A stretch of DNA of 64,000 nt from Modestobacter sp. DSM 44400 (GTDB taxonomy: Bacteria > Actinomycetota > Actinomycetes > Mycobacteriales > Geodermatophilaceae): positions 1-64,000 of the forward strand of contig NZ_FNOZ01000016.1 in assembly GCF_900107175.1 (NCBI RefSeq), read 5' to 3'. This document shows, in pieces, positions 17,824 through 25,571 of this stretch. Position numbers and translations under genes: made by a program. How positions within the stretch are numbered: the first letter of the stretch is position 1; the number at the start of each line of letters is the position of its first letter. Below the pieces are notes generated by a model. The model had not been told where the DNA came from and did not search any database. It saw nothing but the letters and a program-made list of their open reading frames with translations.

Positions 17824-19004
17824 GCGCCTACTCCTCCTACGACTACCTGGACGGCGATCTCGGGCTGCCGGTCGTGGAGCTCGCCCCGGAGTCCGGCCGG
17901 GTGCCGCCCTACGACGGCGAATTCACCCCCGAGCAGGTGGAGCGGGCCGAGCGGCTGCTGGCGGAGAACGTCACCATCAGCCTGCACGACCACCCCGTGC
18001 TCTTCCCGGCGGACATGGCCGACACCCCGCGGTACAACCGGACCGGCCGACAGCACACGGCCTTCGCCGGACTGCGGGCTTCCGGGCTGACCGTCGTGTT
18101 CGACAACATGATGGACGGCACCGCGTGCGTCACCGGCAACGCGCCCTGGCAGTGGGACGACGTCGTCATCGACCTGGGCATGCGCCTGGCCGACCTCGCC
18201 CACCAGTCCGAGGTCGTGGTCGTCCGGACCGTCGAGGACATCGAGCGGGCACATGCCGAGGGGCGGGTCGGCCTGGTCTTCGGACTGGAGGCGGCCACCC
18301 CGATCGGCAACGACCTGGACAAGCTGGACGTGCTCTACGGGCTGGGCATCCGGCAGATCGGCATCGCCTACTCCGACGCCAACGCGCTCGGCTCGGGGCT
18401 CAACGAGGCCGTCGACGGCGGGCTGACCGCGCTCGGCCGGCGCGCGGTGCGCCGGATGAACCAGTTGGGGCTGGCCATCGACGTCTCGCACTCCTCCGAC
18501 CGCACCGGCATCGACGCCTGCGCGGCGTCGGAGGCGCCGGTGTTCATCACCCACGCCGGCGCGCGGGCGGTCTGGGACATCCCGCGGCTCAAGGGCGACG
18601 ACGCCCTCCGTGCCGTCGCTGGCACCGGCGGGGTGATCGGCATGTCCGCAGCGCCGCACACGACCGTCTCGGCCGCCCATCCGCGGCACAGCATCGCCTC
18701 GGTGATGGATCACTTCCGGTACTGCCTGGACCTGGTCGGCATCGACTCCGTCGCCTTCGGCCCGGACACCCTCTACGGCGACCATGTCGGGCTGCACAGC
18801 ACCTTCGCCGGGCTGCTGGCGACCGAACCCCGACCCGGCGCCCCGGTGCCCGAGCGGGTGCCCTACGTCGACGGCCTGGAGAACCCGACGGAGTCCTTCC
18901 ACAACATCGCCGCCTGGCTGGTGCGGGACGGGTTCACCGACGAGGAGATCACCAAGGTGCTGGGCGGGAACGTGCTGCGGGCGCTCCGGTCGATCTGGGT
19001 CTGA
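17820..19004 (+). CDS. Membrane dipeptidase family protein (M19, renal-dipeptidase-like)
   Basis: 394 residues. The N-terminal metal motif appears as LHDHP (56-60), a bridging Glu in FGLEAATPI, later His in VSHSS and ITHAG, and GPDTLYGDH near the end. TIM-barrel M19 enzymes cleave dipeptides including those with a C-terminal D-residue and dehydropeptides. No signal peptide or lipobox is seen, so a cytoplasmic role is likely despite the family name. It is the last clearly co-directional gene of the peptide operon and overlaps the M20 stop by four bases. Confidence 0.85.
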   Translation: MSAYSSYDYLDGDLGLPVVELAPESGRVPPYDGEFTPEQVERAERLLAENVTISLHDHPVLFPADMADTPRYNRTGRQHTAFAGLRASGLTVVFDNMMDGTACVTGNAPWQWDDVVIDLGMRLADLAHQSEVVVVRTVEDIERAHAEGRVGLVFGLEAATPIGNDLDKLDVLYGLGIRQIGIAYSDANALGSGLNEAVDGGLTALGRRAVRRMNQLGLAIDVSHSSDRTGIDACAASEAPVFITHAGARAVWDIPRLKGDDALRAVAGTGGVIGMSAAPHTTVSAAHPRHSIASVMDHFRYCLDLVGIDSVAFGPDTLYGDHVGLHSTFAGLLATEPRPGAPVPERVPYVDGLENPTESFHNIAAWLVRDGFTDEEITKVLGGNVLRALRSIWV

Positions 19005-19020
19005 GCCCCCGACCGGGTGT

Positions 19021-19034
19021 CCGCCGTCCGGCGG
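19021..19034 (+). terminator. Short hairpin after the peptide operon
   Basis: CCGCC-GTCC-GGCGG forms a 5-bp GC stem 16 bases past the M19 stop. There is no T-run, so termination ability is uncertain; it marks the operon end. Confidence 0.3.
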
Positions 19035-19051
19035 CGGCTACCGCCCGGCGC

Positions 19052-19648
19052 ATGACCGAGCACACCCCGAACGTGACCGAGCCCCAGCTCGAGCCCCTCG
19101 CCCTGGTGACCGGTGCTTCCAGCCGTATCGGCTTCGAGCTGGCCAAGCAGTTCGCCGAACACGGCTTCGACGTGGTGGTCAACGCCGAGGACGAGGGGCT
19201 GCAGAAGGCCGCGATGCTGGTGCGGGCCGAGGGCGCCGACGTCATCGCCGTCCGGGCCGATCTGCGCGCCCCGGCGGGCATCGAGCAGCTGTGGACCCGG
19301 GTGACCGCCCTGGACCGGCCGCTGCAGGCCGCCGCGCTCAATGCCGGGGTCGGCGTGGGCGACGCCTTCGTCGAGACCGATTGGGCCCGCGACCTCGAGA
19401 TCATGCAGCTCGACGTGGTCTCCACGACCGCCCTGCTGAAGCTGGTCCTGGTCGAGATGACCGCGCGCAACGAGGGCCGGGTGCTCGTCACCTCCTCGAT
19501 CGCCGCGACGATGCCGGGCTCCTGCATGGCGGTCTACAACGCCTCCAAGTCGTTTGTGCAGTCGCTCACCGAGGCGGCGCTGAACAAGGTGCTGCCGGAC
19601 TCGGTCAAGGCCCTCGGCAACCGGGTGATGGCCAGGCCGCGGGACTGA
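19052..19648 (+). CDS. SDR-family protein, internally deleted and probably inactive
   Basis: 198 residues against about 260 for close relatives. The fold starts normally (LALVTGASS) but the glycine motif reads TGASSRIG where TGASSGIG is expected, so a key Gly is Arg. The YNASKSF catalytic block is present. Right after FVQSLTEA the protein jumps to ALNKVLPDSVKA, which in relatives lies some 60 residues further on, after the PGPT-type substrate loop. The junction is near base 19580 and in frame. ATG 19052 fits the usual N-terminal MTEHTP start. Likely a decaying gene. Confidence 0.7.
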   Translation: MTEHTPNVTEPQLEPLALVTGASSRIGFELAKQFAEHGFDVVVNAEDEGLQKAAMLVRAEGADVIAVRADLRAPAGIEQLWTRVTALDRPLQAAALNAGVGVGDAFVETDWARDLEIMQLDVVSTTALLKLVLVEMTARNEGRVLVTSSIAATMPGSCMAVYNASKSFVQSLTEAALNKVLPDSVKALGNRVMARPRD

Positions 19649-19706
19649 CGCCCTCCCGTCGACCCGCGACGCGCCGGGGGCGGAATCGGCTGGCACAGTG
19701 GAGGGC

Positions 19707-20924
19707 ATGGACGACGTCGTCATCTGCTCCCCCGTCCGTACGCCGGTCGGCCGCTTCGGCGGCGTGTTCGCCGGCCTGTCCGCCAACCAGCTGGCCGCCG
19801 CCGCCCTGCGCGGTCTGGTCGAGCGCACCGGCCTGGGCGAGGGCGAGGTCGACGACGTCATCCTCGGCAACTGCAGCCCGAGCGGCGAGAACCCGGCGAT
19901 CGGCCGGCTCGCCGCCCTCGACGCCGGGCTCGGCGTCGAGGTCCCCGGCCTGCAGATCGATCGGCGCTGCGGCTCGGGGCTGCAGGCGGTCATCTACGCG
20001 GCCATGCAGGTCGCCGCCGGCGCCGGGAAGGTCGTCGTCGCCGGCGGCGTGGAGTCGATGAGCAATGTCGAGCATTACGCCCTCGGGCTGCGCACCGGCG
20101 CCAAGGGCGACGGGGTCATGCTGCACGACCGGTTGGCCCGGGCCCGGGAGACCGCGGGCGGCATCCACCACCCGGTCCCCGGCGGCATGCTGGAGACGGC
20201 GGAGAACGTCCGCCGCGAGCACAAGGTCGACCGGCTGGAGCAGGACGCCTGGGCGCTGCGGTCCCAGCAGGCCGCGGCGGCCGCCGTGCGCGAGGGCCGG
20301 TTCAAGGACGAGATCATCGGCGTCGCGGTGCCCGGCACCCGCAAGGCGCCGGCCCGGGTGGTGACCGAGGATGAGCACCCCCGTCCCGAGACCACGATGC
20401 AGGACCTGGCCAAGCTGCGCCCGGTGATGGCGATGGTGGACCCGGAGGCCACTGTCACCGCCGGCAACGCCTCGGGCCAGAACGACGGCGCGGCGCTGTG
20501 CGTGGTCACCACCCGCGCCGAGGCCGACCGCCGCGGCTGGGAGCCCTTCGTGCGGCTGACCGGCTGGGCGGTGGCCGGCGTGCCGCCGGAGACCATGGGC
20601 ATCGGCCCGGTCCCGGCCACGGCGAAGGTGCTGCAGCAGACCGGTCTGTCGCTGGCCGACATGGACCTCATCGAGCTCAACGAGGCCTTCGCCAGCCAGG
20701 TGCTCGCCTGCCTGAACGCCTGGGAGCTGGGCGCCGAGGACCGCGGGCGGGTCAACGTCAACGGCTCGGGCATCTCGCTGGGCCACCCGGTCGGCGCCAC
20801 CGGCGCCCGGATCCTCGCCACGCTGGCGTACGAGATGCGTCGTCGCGAGGCACGTTACGGGCTGGAGACCATGTGCATCGGCGGTGGTCAGGGGCTCGCC
20901 GCGGTCTTCGAGCGGGTCAGCTGA
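19707..20924 (+). CDS. Acetyl-CoA C-acetyltransferase (thiolase)
   Basis: 405 residues. Acyl-enzyme Cys in RRCGSGLQAV (C88), GHPVGATGARI with the catalytic His, and CIGGGQG with the second Cys near the C-terminus. It condenses or cleaves acyl-CoA units and could supply acetoacetyl-CoA for the PHA genes 1.3 kb away or serve fatty-acid breakdown. ATG 19707 fits family N-termini (MDDVVICSPVRTPVG); a GTG nine bases upstream is possible because the GGAGGG stretch sits too close to the ATG. Its stop lies in a palindrome shared with the convergent LacI gene. Confidence 0.88.
   Translation: MDDVVICSPVRTPVGRFGGVFAGLSANQLAAAALRGLVERTGLGEGEVDDVILGNCSPSGENPAIGRLAALDAGLGVEVPGLQIDRRCGSGLQAVIYAAMQVAAGAGKVVVAGGVESMSNVEHYALGLRTGAKGDGVMLHDRLARARETAGGIHHPVPGGMLETAENVRREHKVDRLEQDAWALRSQQAAAAAVREGRFKDEIIGVAVPGTRKAPARVVTEDEHPRPETTMQDLAKLRPVMAMVDPEATVTAGNASGQNDGAALCVVTTRAEADRRGWEPFVRLTGWAVAGVPPETMGIGPVPATAKVLQQTGLSLADMDLIELNEAFASQVLACLNAWELGAEDRGRVNVNGSGISLGHPVGATGARILATLAYEMRRREARYGLETMCIGGGQGLAAVFERVS
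20917..20924. other. Shared stop palindrome TCAGCTGA (thiolase / LacI)
   Basis: The 8-bp palindrome supplies AGC-TGA on both strands, so both convergent proteins end in Ser and their coding regions overlap by exactly 8 bp. The same arrangement occurs at 25564-25571. Confidence 0.9.
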
Positions 20925-21948
20925 CCCCAAGGTCACGCCGCGGGGGAGCGGTCGACCCCCGGATGACCAGCCGGGGCTCCAGCAGCTCGGCGTGGCCGGG
21001 TGCGACGGCGTCGTCGTCCCCGGTCAGCTGGGCCAGCAGCAGGTCGGCGGCCCGGCCGGCCTGGTTTTCCGCGCGGTTGTCGACCGTGGTCAGCGGCGGG
21101 GTCCACCAGCTGTAGAACGGCTCCTCCTCGGTGCAGATCACCGAGATCTCCTCCGGCACCCGCAGGCCGGCCTCGCCCAGCACGGGCAGTGCGCCCAGGG
21201 ATGCTTCGTGGTTGCTCATCAGCAGCGCCGTCGGCGGGTCCGGCCGGCGCAGCACCGCCTCGGCGGCCGAGCGCCCGAAGGACATGCCGAACGGCCCGCG
21301 CACCACCAGGTCGGGCACCAGGGCGACGCCGGCCGCGACCAGCGCCCCGGTGAAGCCGGCGTGGTGCAGCCGTCCGGAAGTGATCTCCGGCGGCCCCTCG
21401 ATCGCCGCGATGCGGGTGTGCCCCAGCGCCAGCAGGTGCTCGGTCGCCAGTCGCGCGGTGGTCTCGTAGTCGGTCATCACCGAGGGCGCCCGCGAGCCGG
21501 GGACCTCCCGGTTCATGGTCACCACGGCCCGTCCCTCCTCGAGCAGGCGGTTGACCAGGTCGGCGTTCGCCCCCGAGCCGGCGACGACCACCCCGTCCAG
21601 ATGGTGCATCCGGGCGGTCTGCAGGAAGGCGGCCTCCCGCGCCGGGTCGCCGCCGGTCGTGCAGACCAGCACCTGGTAGCCGTGCGGGCCCGCCCACGCC
21701 TGCAGGGTCTCGGCGATGGTGTGGAAGGTGTTGATCCGCAGGTTGTTGACGACCAGCCCGAGCAGGCCCGAGCGGTTGGTGCGTAGCGCGCTGGCCATCC
21801 GGTTGGGCTGGTAGTGCAGCTCGGCCGCCGCCGCCAGTACCCGCTCACGGGTCGCCGGGAGCACCGAGGGATGACCGGAGAGCGCGCGGCTGGCGGTGCT
21901 GGTGCTGACCTGGGCGTGGGCGGCCACGGAGGACAGGTTCGCGGGCAC
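20917..21948 (-). CDS. LacI-family transcriptional regulator
   Basis: 343 residues from a GTG start. N-terminal HTH with LSSVAAHAQVSTSTASRALSGHP, hinge YQPNRMASALR, then a periplasmic-binding-protein-like sensor domain (SGLLGLVVNNLR through ICTEEEPFYSWWTPPLTTV). It binds an operator as a dimer and responds to a small ligand that is not predictable. It is divergent from the PHA synthase gene and convergent with the thiolase gene, so either carbon storage or fatty-acid genes could be its targets, as well as itself. Confidence 0.88.
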   Translation of the reverse strand: MPANLSSVAAHAQVSTSTASRALSGHPSVLPATRERVLAAAAELHYQPNRMASALRTNRSGLLGLVVNNLRINTFHTIAETLQAWAGPHGYQVLVCTTGGDPAREAAFLQTARMHHLDGVVVAGSGANADLVNRLLEEGRAVVTMNREVPGSRAPSVMTDYETTARLATEHLLALGHTRIAAIEGPPEITSGRLHHAGFTGALVAAGVALVPDLVVRGPFGMSFGRSAAEAVLRRPDPPTALLMSNHEASLGALPVLGEAGLRVPEEISVICTEEEPFYSWWTPPLTTVDNRAENQAGRAADLLLAQLTGDDDAVAPGHAELLEPRLVIRGSTAPPRRDLGVS

Positions 21949-22256
21949 GGCTGATTAGTACCGGTATCGACCTCCACACACACGTGGGTCGCCCCACGGC
22001 CCCCGGCCGTACCGGCGACCATCCCTACACCGCCGTCCGTGCGTGGGTGCGCGCCGGCCGGGCGGCTGCGCGGGGTTGGGATTGCGCCGTCGTCCAGGTG
22101 TGGTTGTGTGGTGGTCATCACGACCGGCCCGTCCAGGCCGGGGGAGCACGACGGAGCGCAGTCGGCCCCGTCGGGAGGAGGAGACCCCGTGCGGGAGACC
22201 CGAACTGTCAGTGCGTCACCCGCCGCGAGTTCTGCGGCCGTCGCCGGGAACCGGGC
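21949..22256. promoter_or_regulatory. 308-bp divergent intergenic region between lacI-type gene and phaC
   Basis: No convincing gene is seen. Next to the LacI start lies TACCGGTA (21959-21966), a CCGG-centred palindrome of the kind LacI proteins bind. It overlaps the expected promoter of the regulator gene and may give autoregulation. The rest is GC-rich with a GGAGGAGGAG stretch about 80 bp before the phaC start that is too far to be its ribosome site. Confidence 0.4.
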
Positions 22257-24050
22257 ATGAGCGCGGCGCCCCGGGCGGACGGCGACCCGCGTCGGACGGC
22301 GGCCGGACCGCCCCCGGAGTCCGCCTCCCAGGCCGTCCCCGCGCCGGGTTCGGCCACCGGTGGGGACACCGGGCCTGAGGACGTCGCCGATGCCGCGACC
22401 GGCCTGGACATGATCCTTACCGATGCCGCGCTCGGACCGTTGCGGCGCCTGCTACCACCGGTCGGCGGCAGCCTCCGGTTCGCTGCCGCCCTCGCCCGGC
22501 ACCCACGCACGGTGCTCACGCACACCGGTCAGCTGGTCGGGAAGATCGGCCGGATCGGGTTCGGTCGCTCCGAGGTGGCGCCCGGCCCGAAGGACAAGCG
22601 CTACGCCGACCCCGCGTGGTCGGGAAACCCCCTCCTCAAGCGGGCGATGCAGGCGCACCTGGTCGCGGCGAAGACGGCGACACAGCTGGTCGACGACGCC
22701 GAGCTGCCCTGGGCGTATGACGAGCGGATCCGGTTCTCGGTCACCAACATCGTCGAGGCGCTGGCGCCCAGCAACAACCCGCTGCTCAACCCGCTGACCT
22801 GGAAGACCGCGATCGACACCGGCGGGCGCAGCGCCGTGTCGGGGACCAGGCGGATGGTCCGCGACCTGTCTTCCGCGCCGCGGGTGCCCGCGATGGTCGA
22901 GCCCGACGCCTTCGAGGTGGGCAAGGACCTCGCCCGGACGCCGGGTGTGGTGGTGCTGCGTACGCCGGTCTTCGAGCTCATCCAGTACCAGCCGACGACG
23001 CCCAACGTGCGCGCCGTCCCGATGGTGCTGGTGCCGCCGACGATCAACAAGTTCTACATCGCCGACCTGGCCGAGGGCCGCAGCATCGTCGAGTACATGG
23101 TCGCCGGTGGGCAGCAGGTCTTCATGATGTCGTGGCGCAACCCCGACGCCCGGCACGCCGACTGGGGTCTGGACACCTACGGACAGGCAGTGCTCGACGC
23201 GATGGCCGCCGCGGAGCGGATCTCCGGCTCGCCGCAGACCGGCCTGATGTCGTTCTGCTCCGGCGGGATCATCACCGCCATGGTGCTGGGCCACCTGGCC
23301 GCCATCGGCGAGCAGGACCGGGTCTCCTCCGCCTGCTTTGCGGTCACCGTGCTCGACCAGTCCCGTGGCGGGACGGCGGGCGCGTTCCTGGACGAGAAGT
23401 CCGCTCAGGCGGCGACCCGGGCCTCGGCGAAGAAGGGCTACCTGGACGGCGCCACACTGGCGGAGGTGTTCGCCTGGCTGCGGCCCAACGACCTGATCTG
23501 GAACTACTGGGTCAACAACTACCTGCAGGGCAAGCCCCCGCCGGCGTTCGACATCCTGTACTGGAACGCCGACACGACCCGGATGACCGCGGCGCTGCAC
23601 CGCGGCTTCCTGGGCATGTCGGTGCGCAACAAGCTGACCAAGCCGGGCGCGACCACCATGCTGGGGTCACGGGTCGACCTGTCCGCGGTGACCGTCGACT
23701 CCTACGTGGTCGCCGGGATCGCCGACCATATCTGCCCCTGGCAGTCCTGCTACGCGACCACCCAGCTGCTGGGCGGAGACACCCGCTTCGTGCTGTCCAC
23801 CAATGGGCACATCGCCTCCCTGGTCAACCCGCCGAGCAACCCCAAGTCGACGTGGCGGACGGCGACGCCCAACACCCCCGACGCCGACGAGTGGCTGGCC
23901 TCGGCGCACACCGAGAAGGGGTCGTGGTGGACCGACTACCGGCGCTGGGTGGGGGAGCGATCCGGCGAGGAGGTAGATGCGCCGACGGAGCTGGGCGGCG
24001 GCCAGCCCACCCTGGGCGCGGCCCCCGGCACGTACATCTTCGACAAGTGA
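22257..24050 (+). CDS. phaC: Class I-type polyhydroxyalkanoate synthase
   Basis: 597 residues. The lipase-like box is SFCSGG with C334 as nucleophile; D490 in AGIADHICPW and H518 in STNGHIASLVNPP complete the triad. The N-terminal PhaC block (GNPLLKRAMQAHL, NNPLLNPLTWK) and the NYWVNNYLQGK segment are characteristic. It polymerises 3-hydroxyacyl-CoA into PHA granules. ATG 22257 was chosen because upstream in-frame sequence looks non-coding; the first about 50 residues are low-complexity. The next gene, a PHA depolymerase, overlaps by four bases. Confidence 0.88.
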   Translation: MSAAPRADGDPRRTAAGPPPESASQAVPAPGSATGGDTGPEDVADAATGLDMILTDAALGPLRRLLPPVGGSLRFAAALARHPRTVLTHTGQLVGKIGRIGFGRSEVAPGPKDKRYADPAWSGNPLLKRAMQAHLVAAKTATQLVDDAELPWAYDERIRFSVTNIVEALAPSNNPLLNPLTWKTAIDTGGRSAVSGTRRMVRDLSSAPRVPAMVEPDAFEVGKDLARTPGVVVLRTPVFELIQYQPTTPNVRAVPMVLVPPTINKFYIADLAEGRSIVEYMVAGGQQVFMMSWRNPDARHADWGLDTYGQAVLDAMAAAERISGSPQTGLMSFCSGGIITAMVLGHLAAIGEQDRVSSACFAVTVLDQSRGGTAGAFLDEKSAQAATRASAKKGYLDGATLAEVFAWLRPNDLIWNYWVNNYLQGKPPPAFDILYWNADTTRMTAALHRGFLGMSVRNKLTKPGATTMLGSRVDLSAVTVDSYVVAGIADHICPWQSCYATTQLLGGDTRFVLSTNGHIASLVNPPSNPKSTWRTATPNTPDADEWLASAHTEKGSWWTDYRRWVGERSGEEVDAPTELGGGQPTLGAAPGTYIFDK

Positions 24051-24880
24051 TCGGGCGGAGGAGCACCCGGCCGGCGCGGGACCCGCAGCTGCGGACGGTC
24101 ACCGTCGGCGGGCGGACGCTGCGGGTCTCGGTCCGCCCCGGCGACGGCACGCTTCCCCCGCTGCTGCTGATGAACGGCATCGGCGCCAGCCTGGAGGTGC
24201 TGCAGCCCTTCGTCGACGCGCTGGACCCCCGGCGGGAGGTGATCCGCTTCGACGTCCCCGGGGTGGGCGGGTCGCCGCGGCCGGTGCTGCCGTACACGAT
24301 GGTCACCTTCGCGCGCGTGGTCGCCGGGCTGCTGACCCAGCTCGGGCACCGCGAGGCCGTCGACGTGCTCGGCTTCTCATGGGGCGGTGGACTGGCGCAG
24401 CAGTTCGCCGTCCAGCACCGCCGCCGCTGCCGGCGCCTGATCCTCGCCGCCACCGGGATGGGCTCGCTGATGGTTCCGGCTCATCCGCGGGTGCTGTCGA
24501 AGATGCTCACCCCGCGGCGGCACCGCGATGCCCGGTACGCCACCGCGATCGCCGGGGACATCTACGGCGGCACGATGCGGCTCCACCCCGAGCGCGCGGC
24601 GCGGGTCCTGCACGCCGAGTCGCGGCTGGGTCCCCGGCGCGGGTACTACTACCAGCTGGCGGCCGGGGCCGGCTGGACGAGCCTGCCGCTGCTCCCCATG
24701 ATCAGGCAACCCACCTTGGTGATCGCCGGCGACGACGATCCGATCATCCCCGCGGTGAACCCGCGGCTGATGGCCCGGCTGATCCCGAACTCCGAGCTGC
24801 ACCTCTACCGCGGCGGCCACCTCGCCCTGGTCACCGAGGCCCCTGAGCTCGCGCCGGTGGTGGACCGCTTCCTGAGCTGA
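24047..24880 (+). CDS. phaZ: Alpha/beta hydrolase, intracellular PHA depolymerase type
   Basis: 277 residues, GTG start overlapping the phaC stop (GTGA). Nucleophile elbow GFSWGGGLAQQFA matches medium-chain PHA depolymerases; oxyanion segment LMNGIGASLEVL, late Asp in VIAGDDDPIIP and His in YRGGHLALV. It would release hydroxyacids from PHA granules. Tight pairing with the synthase supports coordinated storage and mobilisation. A different esterase role is possible, but the neighbourhood makes PhaZ the best call. Confidence 0.75.
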   Translation: MIGRRSTRPARDPQLRTVTVGGRTLRVSVRPGDGTLPPLLLMNGIGASLEVLQPFVDALDPRREVIRFDVPGVGGSPRPVLPYTMVTFARVVAGLLTQLGHREAVDVLGFSWGGGLAQQFAVQHRRRCRRLILAATGMGSLMVPAHPRVLSKMLTPRRHRDARYATAIAGDIYGGTMRLHPERAARVLHAESRLGPRRGYYYQLAAGAGWTSLPLLPMIRQPTLVIAGDDDPIIPAVNPRLMARLIPNSELHLYRGGHLALVTEAPELAPVVDRFLS

Positions 24881-24916
24881 CCGGCCCTCGCTGGCCATGA
24901 TCGTCGGAACGGCGGG

Positions 24917-24932
24917 CGGTTCCGCGGAACCG
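24917..24932. promoter_or_regulatory. Perfect 16-bp palindrome after the PHA genes
   Basis: CGGTTCCGCGGAACCG is self-complementary along its full length. It lies between the depolymerase stop and a small membrane-protein gene. It could be a regulator site or part of a terminator; no T-run follows. Confidence 0.35.
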
Positions 24933-25018
24933 TCCGTGGGGGCCCAGGGCAGTCGACCACCCCGTCCGGTGCCCTACGGTCGGGACGCCGGGATCGACCC
25001 GGCGCCGGAGGAGGTCCC

Positions 25019-25168
25019 GTGCTGCTGCGCTTCCTGCTCGTGCTGCTCGTCGTCTGGGTGGTCATCACCGTCATCGGCGCCGTGGTGAAGGGCCTGTTCT
25101 GGCTCGCCGTCGTCGGCTTCCTACTCTTCCTCGCCACCGCCGTCCTCGGCTCCGCCCGGCGCCGCTGA
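25019..25168 (+). CDS. Small hydrophobic membrane protein (49 aa)
   Basis: A GTG start follows a strong GGAGGAGG ribosome site. The 49-residue product is nearly all hydrophobic (LLRFLLVLLVVWVVITVIG, then LFWLAVVGFLLFLATAVLG) with a basic ARRR-like end, so two closely spaced membrane helices are expected. Similar tiny proteins occur in many actinobacteria without a known function. It precedes the next gene by four bases. Confidence 0.65.
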   Translation: MLLRFLLVLLVVWVVITVIGAVVKGLFWLAVVGFLLFLATAVLGSARRR

Positions 25169-25172
25169 CCCG

Positions 25173-25571
25173 GTGACGGTGCTGCTGGTCGACACGGCCA
25201 ACGTCGTGGGTGCCCGCCCCGACGGCTGGTGGCGCGACCGCGCCGGTGCCACCAGCCGGTTGCTCGACCAGCTGGCTGCGCTGCCGGGCCGGACCGTGCC
25301 CGGTCCGGACGGCGATCCGGGGCCGGTGACCGGGCTGGTGGCGGTGGTCGAGGGCCGGGCCCGGGAGGTCCCCGTTCCGGACGGGATCCAGCTCGTCCGG
25401 GCACCCGGCAGCGGGGACGACGCCATTGCCGCGACCGCGGCCACCCTGGCCGAGGGCGACGACGACCTGCTCGTGGTGACCGCCGACCGGGGCCTGCGGG
25501 ATCGGCTGCCGGCCGCCGCGCGGACCGCCGGCCCGGGATGGTTGCTGGACCGGCTGGGCACCCTCAGCTGA
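25173..25571 (+). CDS. PIN/NYN-like domain protein, possible nuclease
   Basis: 132 residues from a GTG start. VDTANVVGARPDGWWRDR near the N-terminus, GSGDDAI in the middle and VTADRGLRDRL near the C-terminus place acidic residues as in PIN/NYN-fold metal-dependent RNases (YacP-like). Function is not established; a nucleotide-binding role has also been suggested for similar short proteins. It converges on an AraC gene and shares its stop palindrome. Confidence 0.6.
   Translation: MTVLLVDTANVVGARPDGWWRDRAGATSRLLDQLAALPGRTVPGPDGDPGPVTGLVAVVEGRAREVPVPDGIQLVRAPGSGDDAIAATAATLAEGDDDLLVVTADRGLRDRLPAAARTAGPGWLLDRLGTLS
25564..25571. other. Shared stop palindrome TCAGCTGA (NYN-like / AraC)
   Basis: Second occurrence of a TCAGCTGA that provides TGA on each strand, giving an 8-bp convergent overlap; both proteins end in Ser. 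Confidence 0.9.
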
